Assembly: GCA_001913845.2 (NCBI GenBank)
Contig: MKGP02000053.1
Location: forward strand, 1 to 64,000
DNA from: Limnothrix sp. CACIAM 69d
Lineage (GTDB): Bacteria > Cyanobacteriota > Cyanobacteriia > CACIAM-69d
Length of the DNA stretch: 64,000 nucleotides
Reading direction: 5' to 3'
A program made the position numbers and the translations under genes. The notes beneath the pieces were generated by a model. The model was given only the letters and a program-made list of their open reading frames with translations, was not told where the DNA came from and ran no database searches. Position 1 is the stretch's first letter; every line of letters starts with the position of its first letter. Positions 1-8,389 of this stretch are shown here, in pieces.

Positions 1-47
1 ATGAGGGCAATTGAGGTTTTGCGTAAGTCTGGCAGTGATTTTCACCC

Positions 48-103
48 GCAAGCATTAATCGGCAAGCGTTAATCGGCAAGCATTAACTGGCAAGCATTAA
101 TCG
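48..103. repeat. Four tandem copies of a 14-bp repeat upstream of rppA
   Basis: Four consecutive 14-bp units close to GCAAGCATTAATCG lie end to end, followed by a partial unit, and stop about ten bases before the start codon of the response regulator. The copies differ at only one or two positions. They may be an expanded simple repeat or a repeated protein-binding site. A period of 14 bp is not a full helical turn, so cooperative binding on one DNA face is not obvious. Confidence 0.85.
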
Positions 104-112
104 GCAACAACC

Positions 113-883
113 ATGGAACGCATCACCCCCATGCCCCCAACCAGCGATCCGAAGGCGGAAATTGCCACAATTTTGCTGGTGGACGATGAGCAAGCGTTGG
201 CCGATCCGCTCAGTCGGCTTTTGACCCGCGAGGGCTACAGCGTTGATGTGGCCAGTGATGGGCAAGCGGGCTATCAACTGGCCAGCCAAAACACCTACGA
301 TTTGCTGATTTTGGATTGGATGTTGCCAGAAATCAGCGGGGTGGAAATTTGCCAGCGCCTGCGCCAAATGGGTCAGGGTGTGCCGGTGTTGTTTTTGACG
401 GCGAAGGACACGATCGACGATCGGGTAGCAGGGTTGGATGCCGGAGCCGATGATTATCTGGTGAAACCCTTTGAGTTGCGGGAGTTGCTGGCGCGGGTGC
501 GGGCCCTGTTGCGACGGCCCCGAACCACCCCGGACGAGGCCCCAGAAACCCCCACGGGAACCGATCGCCCCGGTCGATTGCAGTGGCAGGATCTCGGCCT
601 CGATTGCGATAACCAGTTGGCCTATCGGGGCGATCGGCTGATTGAACTCTCTGACAAGGAAACCTGTCTATTGGAATACCTAATGCGCCATCCGGGGCAA
701 GTGCTGACCCATGACCAGATCTATAACCACTTGTGGCCCACGGGCGATCGCCCCAGCAGCAATGCCTTGGCCGCTCAAATTCGCCTGCTGCGACGCAAGA
801 TCGAAGCCGTGGGCGAACCCCCAGTGATTCACAGTGTCTATGGCAAGGGCTATCGGTTCGGTCTCACGACCGGCGACCCCTAA
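113..883 (+). CDS. rppA: RppA-type OmpR-family response regulator
   Basis: DNA-binding response regulator of a two-component system. An N-terminal receiver (about residues 19-133) has the acidic pair DDE near residue 24, the phospho-acceptor Asp in LLILDWMLP and the conserved Lys in DDYLVKPFE. A winged-helix OmpR/PhoB output domain follows (about residues 160-252, ending GKGYRF). The receiver closely resembles cyanobacterial RppA, known from Synechocystis for redox- and metal-responsive control of photosynthesis genes. No RppB-like kinase lies downstream; it could sit before the window. The start at ATG 113 gives about 18 residues before the receiver; ATG 131 would give a shorter leader and is also possible. 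The tandem repeat directly upstream may matter for control. Confidence 0.8.
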   Translation: MERITPMPPTSDPKAEIATILLVDDEQALADPLSRLLTREGYSVDVASDGQAGYQLASQNTYDLLILDWMLPEISGVEICQRLRQMGQGVPVLFLTAKDTIDDRVAGLDAGADDYLVKPFELRELLARVRALLRRPRTTPDEAPETPTGTDRPGRLQWQDLGLDCDNQLAYRGDRLIELSDKETCLLEYLMRHPGQVLTHDQIYNHLWPTGDRPSSNALAAQIRLLRRKIEAVGEPPVIHSVYGKGYRFGLTTGDP

Positions 884-919
884 ACCCTAACCAGCCCATT
901 TTGCGACCAAGCCGCCAAG

Positions 920-948
920 CCCGGGACAAAGGCCCCCCTCGTCCCGGG
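920..948 (+). other. GC-rich hairpin after rppA
   Basis: CCCGGGAC and GTCCCGGG form a perfect 8-bp stem around a loop of about 13 nt, 37 bases after the rppA stop. No T-run follows, so it is not a classical intrinsic terminator, but its position suits 3'-end protection or transcript ending. The rest of the 280-bp gap to the next gene shows nothing recognisable. Confidence 0.45.
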
Positions 949-1163
949 GATTGGTGCTCTGATTGAACAATTGAGCGGCTCAACTCGGAAACGTTGGTCG
1001 TGAAGCGATTGACGCTCCGAGGCCATGGCTCGCGCACTAACTCAATCGGTCAGTGGGTTGGAAGCTCATCAATTATGAAGACGTGATGAAGACGTAGTTC
1101 AAAAAAATCGAAAATCGGTGCAGAAGCGTTTACTGAAAGGCTGATCTTCTTGATGGATCAACC

Positions 1164-1616
1164 TCACAGATAAAAACGCTCTTCATCGTCATCGACAGCT
1201 TCAAAGTTTCGCAGCAAGACTCGATCGAAGACAGCATCAAGGGCCGCATCGTCAAAGTCCGTTGATCGCTGCTCTTGCAACGGATTGGATAGGGGGTAGA
1301 GCTGTAGTTGTCTACGGTCTTGAACTAAATAGAAATAGGGTTCCAAATCCGTTGTTTGGCCAATTTCTAAATAATCAAAGCTACAAACATTCAGGTAGAG
1401 CGTTCGGTTCGCAACCAACGTTGCCTGATGCTCATCGGCAAAGACATCAAGGACGAGACCTTCTCCGGTGCTCGTGGTTGTGCCGTCCTGGATATGCGTG
1501 TAGCGCACCCGATTCAGCCCAGCGAGCAGTTTTTGCATATCCTGCTTGTTGGCAATGATGCCACGATCGACAATGCAGGGAGCCGGTAATTGCGTTGTAG
1601 ATGGACGTTTGTTCAT
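1164..1616 (-). CDS. Hypothetical protein, 150 aa
   Basis: No family recognised. The protein is soluble, with no signal peptide or membrane segment. It is rich in acidic residues towards its end (about residues 118-147, AVDDDEERF), with an N-terminal part resembling an alpha/beta fold (VDRGIIANKQDMQKLLAGLNRV). The ATG at 1616 opens a continuous frame with codon use like the neighbours. It is transcribed convergently to rppA. A short stand-alone cyanobacterial protein of unknown role is the most that can be said. Confidence 0.6.
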   Translation of the reverse strand: MNKRPSTTQLPAPCIVDRGIIANKQDMQKLLAGLNRVRYTHIQDGTTTSTGEGLVLDVFADEHQATLVANRTLYLNVCSFDYLEIGQTTDLEPYFYLVQDRRQLQLYPLSNPLQEQRSTDFDDAALDAVFDRVLLRNFEAVDDDEERFYL

Positions 1617-2173
1617 GACAACCCAAGCTGAGGCGCACGCCTAAAGATATCTTGCTCGATCTTATCGGAAGGTCTTCACTTGTGCGCTGAGAAAATTACT
1701 GAAGTTGTTGGCTTGAGATTAACTCAGATCGAGAGCGATCGCCAACTGGCAAAAAATCAGGATGATTGAACCGATCGATGGGCCGATCTCAGCGTTGCTC
1801 TCCCGCGAGAAGCAGCAGCAAAATTGATGCCCAAGAATGATGCCCTCCCACAAAATATGTGACCTGTGTTGATCGAAAGCCCATCGAAAGCGATTGGAAC
1901 CGATCGAACCCAATCTCAAACCAAATCGGAATGATGATTCATCCATTTCGACAGTTTCAATCAAAATGGAACCGTAGTTCTACGGAGAGAGAAAGGGGCA
2001 AAAACGCTCAGTAATTTCCAGGGTAACAACTATCAACGGGCCCTTACCACTCACCGAGCGCGTAACCTGATGGACGAGCCGGGGAAATGGCCCATCCCCC
2101 AGCCTGACTGTCGATGGCTCAAAGCTGGCTCCCAGAGCCGCAGCGGAGTTGAATTGAATGGAGATTGCTCCCT
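1617..2173. other. Intergenic region without recognisable gene
   Basis: About 557 bp between divergently transcribed genes. No convincing coding frame was found on either strand. Near cobS there are small hairpins (GGCTC-CCA-GAGCC at 2127-2139 and a GGGG/CCCC stem near 2081-2100), but no B12-box or other riboswitch signature. Promoters for both flanking genes must lie here; no strong -10/-35 pair stands out. Confidence 0.5.
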
Positions 2174-3070
2174 ATGACGGAACCCCGACGATCGGCTAAA
2201 TCAACAGCTAATTCTTCGCCGAACCCCGCGCCCAAGTCTTCCTCGAAACCCTCACCGCCCCGATCGGCTCGATCGCCCCGTGACCCCTGGTGGCAGCCCT
2301 GGCGATCGGCAGGGCTGCACTTGCTGGCGGGGTTGGCGTTTTATACGGTGCTGCCTGTTCCCTGGCAAGGATCCTTGGACTTTCGGGGCATTGCTCGCCT
2401 TGCGCCGTTGATTGGGGCGTTCTTGGGGCTGTTGGTGGGTTTGGGGGATGGGGTGTTGGGCTGGGTTGGGGTGCCAATTCTGACGCGCAGTGCGATCGCG
2501 GTGTTGGGTTGGCTGGCTTTGACGGGGGGGTTGCACCTCGATGGGGCGATCGATACGGCCGACGGGCTGGCGGTGCAAGATCCCCAACGTCGCTTGACCG
2601 TGATGGCCGACAGCACCACCGGAGCCTTTGGGGCCATGGCTGCGGCCGCAATTCTGTTGTTAAAAACGGTGGCCCTGGCGGATTTGGCGCAGGCTCGCTG
2701 GCTGGTGATTGCGGCGGTGGCGGCCTGGGCCCGCTGGGGGCAGGTGGTGGCCATTTTGTCTTATCCCTACCTACGACCCAGGGGAAAGGGGCGAATGCAC
2801 AAGGATGCGATTCGATCGCCCTGGAATTTGTTGCCTGGTTGGGCGCTGGCCCTCAGCTTCAGTGCGCTTTATGGGGTGTTGTTTCCGGGCAGTTGGCTGC
2901 CAGCGGTGGGACTGGCCTTGGGAGGCGGGGCGATCGCCCTGTTGACGGGTGCTTGGTTTAATCGGCAATTGGGCGGCCAAACGGGCGACACCTACGGGGC
3001 GATCGTGGAATGGACTGAAGCGCTGTTGCTGTGCTTGATGGCCACACTGCAACAGCCCCCCAATGGCTGA
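2174..3070 (+). CDS. cobS: Adenosylcobinamide-GDP ribazoletransferase
   Basis: Joins adenosylcobinamide-GDP to alpha-ribazole (or its phosphate) near the end of cobalamin biosynthesis, in the cytoplasmic membrane. The protein is hydrophobic with several membrane segments. It carries the CobS signature LDGAIDTADGLA followed by a conserved region with MADSTTGAFG, in which the aspartates bind Mg2+ and nucleotide. The N-terminal 38 residues are rich in Ser, Pro, Arg and Lys and are probably an unstructured lead. ATG 2174 is preferred over the in-frame TTG at 2165 because a GGAG lies about ten bases upstream of it. No other cobalamin gene is in the window. Confidence 0.92.
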   Translation: MTEPRRSAKSTANSSPNPAPKSSSKPSPPRSARSPRDPWWQPWRSAGLHLLAGLAFYTVLPVPWQGSLDFRGIARLAPLIGAFLGLLVGLGDGVLGWVGVPILTRSAIAVLGWLALTGGLHLDGAIDTADGLAVQDPQRRLTVMADSTTGAFGAMAAAAILLLKTVALADLAQARWLVIAAVAAWARWGQVVAILSYPYLRPRGKGRMHKDAIRSPWNLLPGWALALSFSALYGVLFPGSWLPAVGLALGGGAIALLTGAWFNRQLGGQTGDTYGAIVEWTEALLLCLMATLQQPPNG

Positions 3071-3075
3071 TCGGG

Positions 3076-3462
3076 TTAAGGTTTGCGGGTTTCGGTGCGA
3101 TAGGGCAAGATCTGCGTCCCGATCGCCAAACTTTCAGCCTCGTAGCTGGGGAGCTTGTCGCCCAAGGGAGCAGGAACCAACTCCTGAAGGCTCAGCTCGG
3201 TGCGGTACAGACTGAAGAGCCAAAAATTCTGGCGATCGGTATTTTGCAAAACCACCTGGCGAATGGCGGGCCGCAGTTGACCCACAGTTCCCTGGCAAGC
3301 CACCTGCAAAAAGCTGGGAGCGTCCTGGCAAGTGCTCTCCTGCACCTCTCGACTGATGTAGTCCGCAGCAAAATCCGCATAGCGATCGGGGTTGGGATTG
3401 GTGACGGCCAGACCCGCCCCGATCGCCACAATCACACCGCTAACCACCACAATCGCTTTCAC
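3076..3462 (-). CDS. DUF4359 single-pass membrane protein
   Basis: Small protein with one N-terminal membrane helix (residues 2-20, rich in Val, Ile, Gly and Ala), then a mostly hydrophilic domain beginning NPNPDRYADFAADY. This is the pattern of the DUF4359 family, common in cyanobacteria and of unknown function. Two cysteines (in STCQD and VACQG) could form a disulfide if the domain faces out. The GTG start at 3462 is chosen because AAGGTGG stands six bases upstream and the helix then begins at residue 2; an ATG at 3531 would add 23 polar residues. Convergent with cobS, 5 bp apart. Confidence 0.8.
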   Translation of the reverse strand: MKAIVVVSGVIVAIGAGLAVTNPNPDRYADFAADYISREVQESTCQDAPSFLQVACQGTVGQLRPAIRQVVLQNTDRQNFWLFSLYRTELSLQELVPAPLGDKLPSYEAESLAIGTQILPYRTETRKP

Positions 3463-3656
3463 ATCCGCCACCTTAAAGAACAATTCAACGGCCACCGATC
3501 CTGAATTCCGGTTTTGAACTCGATCCGTCAATCTGGATGATCTGGGCCCGTGGCTTCCATCCTATCGAGCGGCCGTTGCCGGTGCGATCGCCCCCACCAA
3601 AATCAGGCTCCCAAGAAATTTGTCTATAGCGGGTATGCTTTTCAGCGCAAAGTTGT

Positions 3657-3662
3657 TATAAT
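3657..3662 (+). promoter_or_regulatory. -10 element of the tRNA-His promoter
   Basis: A perfect TATAAT preceded by TG two bases upstream (extended -10, TGT-TATAAT), ending 13 bases before the mature tRNA-His. No good -35 hexamer is evident at 16-18 bp spacing, which fits an extended -10 promoter. The inferred start point is about 3669. Confidence 0.6.
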
Positions 3663-3675
3663 GACCCACTACAGT

Positions 3676-3749
3676 GGCGAGCGTAGCCAAGGGGTTAAGG
3701 CAGCGGATTGTGGTTCCGCCATTCGTGGGTTCAAGTCCCATCGTTCGCC
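3676..3749 (+). tRNA. trnH: tRNA-His (GTG)
   Basis: The cloverleaf folds with acceptor stem GCGAGCG/CGTTCGC, a D-arm beginning GCC, an anticodon loop with GTG read in GGATTGTGGTTCC, and a T-arm with GTTCAAGTC. The extra 5' nucleotide G-1 (3676) opposes C73 (3749), the identity hallmark of tRNA-His. CCA is not encoded. An intrinsic terminator lies about 80 bp downstream. Confidence 0.97.
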
Positions 3750-3831
3750 CTCTTCAAAACTCAATATCCAATGTCCCCAATTTTCAAATTCCCGGGAAGC
3801 CGAATTCTGAGAGTCTGGAAACATTGAAAAC

Positions 3832-3863
3832 AAAGGGGTACATTCCATTTTGTACCCCTTTTT
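3832..3863 (+). terminator. Rho-independent terminator of tRNA-His
   Basis: AAAGGGGTAC and GTACCCCTTT form a 10-bp stem around a loop of about ten bases, and the 3' arm runs into TTTTT. It ends the tRNA-His transcript and may also serve the convergent amidase gene. Confidence 0.85.
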
Positions 3864-3924
3864 GATCGCCTTTGAATCGGCTGGGCTTGTTTCCCCAAGC
3901 TGGTCTCCCCAAGATTGAGGTTGG

Positions 3925-4983
3925 CTACTGGGTTGGGTTATTGGGCTTGAAGTCAGAATCTAGGAACAAGCGCGGCGTGAGATCCAGCAGGGGCAGCGGT
4001 TCCGGCGTGGGTTTGGGCGGTTCGCTGGCGGTTCCGGTCAGCTCGCTTGCCAGTCGGGTTGCTTCCGCAATCGCCGTTTGGGGCCCGATCGGGGAAATGG
4101 GCATGTTGGAATCCTGTTTCCAGGTGGTTTCCATGTCAAAGGTTAAGCGCTGCCCCGCGATCGTCCGCTGTTGCAGTTGGGTTGCCAGTTGCCTCACGCC
4201 GCCTGCTTGTTCGATCGCGCTGGCCAGTCGGGGCGAAATTTCAGCCGCACTGTTCAGCAAAATCAAGAAATTGGGCGCAACCTGGGCATTCGGCATCAAA
4301 AACAGATAGGTTGGCTCGCTCAGGGCCCGGCTGCGCCCGCCTTCCGAAAAGTTTTGGATCCCATGGCCAACGATTCGCGCCACATCCAAATCGGGATAAA
4401 CATTCAGCAGGGCCCCAATTAAGCGCCCACCGGCCACAATTTGCTCACGGCTGGGGCGTTCGCTGTCTGGGTCGTAGTGAAACTCAATCCCGATCGATCG
4501 CATATTGATCCAATTCACCGGGCGGTTGGTTTGGGGATCGGGATAGGCTGCTTGTTTCAGGATGTGAAAGGCTGTTTTGCTGGGTGGCACAGTCATTAAA
4601 ATGTCGCCGCGCATCCCCACAATAAAATGGGCGCTGACTTCGGCCGGGTCGTTTTGCCACGATCGCGCCACTTGGGCGATCGAGAGCCGTCGCCCACTCA
4701 GGGCTGTGTGATGAATCACGATCGTATCCACCGGGCGATCGGTCGGGCGATCTTCATAATCCCGCCGCGACAGGGATCCCGTGGCTAAATAATTAGAAAT
4801 TGCAAACCCGGGCAACCCAATTTGCTGAGTTGGATCAGCGGTCTTGGCGTATTTCAGGGCCGCTTCGGCCCGGCCATCGGGCGGCAAAACTCCATCGGAA
4901 GTAGATGCACCCACCGCAATCAAGAGTGCCGCCGCTAACACCAGCAAACAGTAACGCAGTACCTTGCGCGGATTCGACAGCAT
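3925..4983 (-). CDS. N-acetylmuramoyl-L-alanine amidase, PGRP/Amidase_2 type
   Basis: Zn-dependent hydrolase expected to cut the bond between MurNAc and L-Ala in peptidoglycan. An N-terminal hydrophobic segment (about residues 10-25, LLVLAAALLIAVGA) exports or anchors it. The amidase core runs about residues 80-245 with IVIHHTA (metal-binding His), SAHFIVGMRGDI and a later VGHGIQNFSEGG segment carrying the distal His. The last 100 residues are helical, then Pro-rich. ATG 4983 puts the hydrophobic segment at the N-terminus; ATG 5061 would add 26 polar residues. It stands alone, convergent with tRNA-His, with a transposon-like repeat upstream. Confidence 0.85.
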   Translation of the reverse strand: MLSNPRKVLRYCLLVLAAALLIAVGASTSDGVLPPDGRAEAALKYAKTADPTQQIGLPGFAISNYLATGSLSRRDYEDRPTDRPVDTIVIHHTALSGRRLSIAQVARSWQNDPAEVSAHFIVGMRGDILMTVPPSKTAFHILKQAAYPDPQTNRPVNWINMRSIGIEFHYDPDSERPSREQIVAGGRLIGALLNVYPDLDVARIVGHGIQNFSEGGRSRALSEPTYLFLMPNAQVAPNFLILLNSAAEISPRLASAIEQAGGVRQLATQLQQRTIAGQRLTFDMETTWKQDSNMPISPIGPQTAIAEATRLASELTGTASEPPKPTPEPLPLLDLTPRLFLDSDFKPNNPTQ

Positions 4984-5175
4984 AATCACGGGATCTCTAG
5001 CGATCGCTGATGTGGAAACAAAATTGGGGTTGGTGGCGGAGCGATCGAGCAAGCTGCCCAAAATCAGCCAAAAGCGTCAAGTTTCAAGCAGCAGCCTGGA
5101 AGTTTGGCGCAATCTTAGCATCTTGCTTTTGCGAGGGACTGTGGCCAGGCGATCGAAACTGATATTGAAAGCTAA

Positions 5176-5440
5176 GAGGATATCCGGGCAGTCAAAATTG
5201 CTACCCTGCGGGCATCATCGATCGACACAAACAAGGGGCTTTAGGGCCTGTCGTCATTTCTTAGGGTCAGGCGAAAACAGTTGATTATCCTTACCCCAAT
5301 CGTCGTAACAAGGGGCTTAAGCCCACGATCTGTCCACGGCGGAATCAAGGTTTCAGGCGATTTGACGACACCCCCTAAGCTCCTTGCCCCATGACTCTTG
5401 ATCCTTGGCCCTGGCCAAAAGATACTTTTCAGATCTTTTC
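5176..5440. mobile_element. MITE-like element, 265 bp, composite version
   Basis: Degenerate member of the repeat family best seen at 8065-8195. The left end GAGGATAT and the right end CTTTTCAGATCTTTTC are worn copies of the 16-bp terminal inverted repeat. TAA flanks both sides (5173-5175 and 5441-5443), which fits a target-site duplication. Inside are two copies of the AAGGGGCTTAAG core plus modules that reappear in inverted order in the element at 13769-14044. No transposase is encoded. It occupies most of the 760-bp gap between the amidase and hli; 5441-5746 shows nothing else recognisable. Confidence 0.7.
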
Positions 5441-5746
5441 TAAATACCCGCAGCAGGTAATACCAAAAACTCATACTGAGAATATCAAGGCTCCAGAAAT
5501 GCCCAAGACCTTGTAAAGAAATTCAAGATCGGCAATTTAGGGCTGAAATGGCAAAAACCGCAGCGGCTTGTGAAAACCGTGCGGTTTTTGATGGCTGAAT
5601 CCAACCCAATCAAAGGCTTGCGGATGTTTGCCGTTGCCTATCGATGATGATCGCCCAAGTGGCTAGACCATGACATCGATAGCGCGTCGGCGGTTTTGAA
5701 CCAATAATCTTGCCGAGGGAACCAGGCTGAGACTCGATCGAGCCAA

Positions 5747-5890
5747 TTACAGCAGGCCCAGTTGCGACAGGATGCCTTGGCCGGTGATGAATTCCGTAGC
5801 GATACCGATCACGAAGCCCAGCATTGCCAGACGACCGTTCCAGGTTTCGGCGAAGGCAGTGAAGCCGTATTTAGCCTTTTGCTCAGTCAT
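5747..5890 (-). CDS. hli: High-light-inducible protein (Hli/Scp), 47 aa
   Basis: Single-helix CAB-like protein that binds chlorophyll and carotenoid and protects photosystem II and chlorophyll biosynthesis under light stress, in the thylakoid membrane. The one membrane helix contains the family signature ETWNGRLAMLGF, whose Glu, Asn and Arg are the pigment ligands and helix lock. Start ATG 5890 gives MTEQKAKYGFTAF and has GGAGG-like sequence (GGAGGTC) upstream; the frame is open further upstream but the extra residues do not match the family. Stand-alone gene; the particular paralogue cannot be named. Confidence 0.93.
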   Translation of the reverse strand: MTEQKAKYGFTAFAETWNGRLAMLGFVIGIATEFITGQGILSQLGLL

Positions 5891-6197
5891 GGTTGAAGAC
5901 CTCCAAAAAGGGGTTTCGAGCGAATAGATAGAAGTCGAGTTGGGCGAGCGTCCTGGTGTCAAGTTGCTCTATAGAAAATTTAACGCAATTCTTTGTTTAC
6001 TGCAACGTTTCGTTACGAATCCATGAGTAAAAACTCTTACTGCTTCCCCTGCTGCCCCGCTGGCCTGCCGTAATTTCCCCCCAAATCGCTCTGGACTCAT
6101 GGAGCCTCAATGTTTGCTCAATCCTTTGTGGGACAATGGTTCGCGGGAATTCATTTCCAAAGATTTGCCCGAAAAGTAGCCCCTTGGGGGCTGGGTT

Positions 6198-7037
6198 TTG
6201 CTGCTGTTGAGTTGGGTGGGGATTGTGGCTGTGGATGGGGAAATTTCGGCAAAGTCGTTGACCTTGGAAGAGGCGATCGCCAATTTGCGCAGTGAAGATG
6301 CCAGCTTGCGCTACTACGCGGCTTGGTGGGTGGGGCGGTTTCGGGTTTCGCAGCCGGACGTGATTGAGGCGCTGATTGAAGCCTTGGATTACGAGGGCGA
6401 TCGCACCGAAGCGGGAGGCTTGCCGCTTCAACGCAACGCGGCGCGGGCTTTGGGGAAATTAGCCGATCGCTCGGCGGTTCCGGCCCTGATTCGATCGCTC
6501 ACTTCGCCCGATTATTACGTGCGGGAGGCGGCAGCCCAATCCCTCGGGCAGTTAGCGGACGATCGCGCTGTTCCCGGTTTGGTTGCTCTGTTGGAGGGAG
6601 GCGTGGCGGTGGCGGTGGTTGCGCCGGGCCAGCCCCACTTGGTGCAGCCCTACGATGCGGTTTTGGAAGCCTTGGGGAATTTGCAGGCTCAGGGGGCGAT
6701 CGACCTGATTCGCCCCTTCACGGAACATTCCGTGCCCAAGGTGCAATACGCGGCCGTGCGGGCCCTGTATCAGCTCACGGGGGATGACCAATGGGGCGAG
6801 CGACTGGTGGCCGCCCTGCGGGGGCCCGACTTACAGTTGCGGCGGGCCCTGATGGGGGATGTGGGGGCGATCGGCTATTTGGCGGGGGCGGCGGCGATCG
6901 CCCAAACGGAGGCGGAAAATAGCTTGAAACTGATTGCGCTCAAAGGGTTGGTAGAACATCCCAACGCCACCCCCGACGGCCAAACCCTGACGGATGAGGG
7001 CCGCCGTATTTTGGTTTTGATGGATGGCTTGTTGTAG
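6198..7037 (+). CDS. cpcE: Phycocyanin alpha-84 phycocyanobilin lyase, CpcE subunit
   Basis: CpcE acts with CpcF to attach phycocyanobilin to Cys84 of the phycocyanin alpha chain. The sequence consists of HEAT-like helical repeats (about residues 25-265). It contains family-typical strings such as SLRYYAAWWVGRFRV, NAARALGKL, YYVREAAAQSLGQL and GQPHLVQPYDAVLEALG. About 20 residues precede the conserved part. ATG 6198 is the only ATG, but the hydrophobic first residues look unnatural, and the GTGs at 6225 or 6231 (after GGGTGGGG) are plausible starts. No cpcF, cpcA or cpcB lies in the window. Confidence 0.88.
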   Translation: MLLLSWVGIVAVDGEISAKSLTLEEAIANLRSEDASLRYYAAWWVGRFRVSQPDVIEALIEALDYEGDRTEAGGLPLQRNAARALGKLADRSAVPALIRSLTSPDYYVREAAAQSLGQLADDRAVPGLVALLEGGVAVAVVAPGQPHLVQPYDAVLEALGNLQAQGAIDLIRPFTEHSVPKVQYAAVRALYQLTGDDQWGERLVAALRGPDLQLRRALMGDVGAIGYLAGAAAIAQTEAENSLKLIALKGLVEHPNATPDGQTLTDEGRRILVLMDGLL

Positions 7038-7110
7038 GGCAGGTCAACAGTACTAAATGGGTCGATCGCACCCCAATTCCGATGAGTGGGCGGTTGAATG
7101 GGTGCTTGCA

Positions 7111-8025
7111 TTACCGGAGGTGGGCCGATCGGGCGAAAGTCTGTCGGCTGGCCGGTTGGGGATAATTCAGTTGCGACAGGGGGCGGGTTGGTGGTTGGTG
7201 GGTTTGGGAATTTGGCCCTAGCAAGGTTCGGTAATTTTGCAAGAACACCAGTGAGGCGATCGCCAGCAGAAAATAACCAAACCAGCGTTGTAATCGATCG
7301 GCGGGCACCAACTTGGATAAATAGGCTCCGGGCAACGTGCCCAGGGCCGCCGCCCCCGTGAACGAAACGGTCAGGGGCCAATCGATCGCCACATGGCCCG
7401 CATAGCCCGCCAGACCCGCGATCGAGTTAGCCGCAATAATCACTAGGGACGTGCCGATCGCCTGTTTCATCGGGACATTGCCCAACAGCACCAACGCTGG
7501 CACGATCGCGAAACCGCCCCCCACACCCACCAGCCCGGTCAGCATTCCCACGCCGATACCCTCCGTCAGCAGCCACAGCCAGCAATAGCGACAAACGGGC
7601 TGGGGATAGGCTGCCAGGGCCGAATCTGGCGATCGATCTGCTGGGGCCGGTTGGTTGCTGCGACGAATTGTGGCGATCGCCGCCAACAGCATCATTCCCA
7701 CAAACAACATCATTTGAATGGGGGGCGTAACCCAAGGTTGGGTGGCCAACTTAGCGCCCCCAAAGGCCCCGATCGCCGTGGACAGCCCAAAAATTGCCGC
7801 CACCCGCCAGCGCACCCGCCCCGCCCGCCAGTGGGGAATGACTCCCAACAGGCTCACGGTTCCCACAATGGCCAACGTCATGGCGATCGCGGGTTTCACC
7901 GGCACGCCCATCACCGAGGTCAAAATTGGCAGGGCCAACACCGATCCGCCCCCGCCCAACAGCCCGAGGGCAATGCCAATCACCACGGCCAATCCATGGC
8001 CGATCGCCCAGATCAAACTATCCAT
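7111..8025 (-). CDS. TauE/SafE-family sulfite/organosulfur exporter
   Basis: Polytopic membrane protein of the TauE/SafE family (COG0730), proposed to export sulfite, sulfoacetate or similar anions. About eight hydrophobic segments form two halves with the family's Gly-rich signatures, [20 protein letters not shown] near the N-terminus and [20 protein letters not shown] in the second half. ATG 8025 ([11 protein letters not shown]) is chosen; the frame stays open upstream to 8100, but that part runs into a repeat element. It lies downstream of the persulfide dioxygenase and rhodanese genes on the same strand, so export of sulfite formed from persulfide oxidation is the likely job. Confidence 0.88.
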   Translation of the reverse strand: MDSLIWAIGHGLAVVIGIALGLLGGGGSVLALPILTSVMGVPVKPAIAMTLAIVGTVSLLGVIPHWRAGRVRWRVAAIFGLSTAIGAFGGAKLATQPWVTPPIQMMLFVGMMLLAAIATIRRSNQPAPADRSPDSALAAYPQPVCRYCWLWLLTEGIGVGMLTGLVGVGGGFAIVPALVLLGNVPMKQAIGTSLVIIAANSIAGLAGYAGHVAIDWPLTVSFTGAAALGTLPGAYLSKLVPADRLQRWFGYFLLAIASLVFLQNYRTLLGPNSQTHQPPTRPLSQLNYPQPASRQTFARSAHLR

Positions 8026-8064
8026 AAACCCATCCACAGAACCATTTATAGAACTGACCCTTAA

Positions 8065-8195
8065 GAGGATGTCTGAAAAGCCAAAATCGATACTCTGCAC
8101 GCCTCATCGATCGACGAAGACAAGATGCTCAAGCCCCTTGCCCTCACGACTATTGGCGCATTGCCCGTGCCAAAAGACACTTTTCAGACATCCTC
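8065..8195 (-). mobile_element. MITE-like element, 131 bp, best-preserved copy
   Basis: Perfect 16-bp terminal inverted repeats, GAGGATGTCTGAAAAG at 8065-8080 and its reverse complement at 8180-8195. They are flanked by TAA on each side (8062-8064 and 8196-8198), which fits a 3-bp target duplication. The interior holds a partly decayed core palindrome (ACAAGATGCTCAAGCCCCTTG) and no coding frame. Read on the minus strand it aligns along most of its length with the copy at 16951-17084. The ends and a 3-bp TNA-type duplication resemble the IS5 superfamily (IS1031-like), an inference from memory. It sits between the rhodanese and TauE genes. Confidence 0.85.
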
Positions 8196-8389
8196 TAAGA
8201 AGTGATCCTTAATTGGCTGATTGCGATCTCAATCAATCGGGATTGATCGACCATGGGAATCGTTTCAGGTCACTAAAAACCCGTCCAATTGCTTTGGCGG
8301 CCGGAATTTTTCCTGTTCACCTGCAATGGTCAGAGCTTTCTGAAGCCTGTTTCTGAAGTCTGTTGTTGTGCAGTTTCGCTGCTTGTTCC

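Noticed and set aside
1719-1964. 81-codon frame on the minus strand
   Set aside because: No ribosome site, unusual composition and no family resemblance; the region behaves as intergenic DNA.
2025-2173. Possible cobalamin riboswitch before cobS
   Set aside because: The GGGGAAATGG and small stems look faintly similar, but there is no B12 box and the expected core arrangement is absent.
5241-5474. 77-codon frame with GLKPLV segment
   Set aside because: It lies within the repeat element; the GLKPLV peptide is only the reverse translation of the core palindrome.
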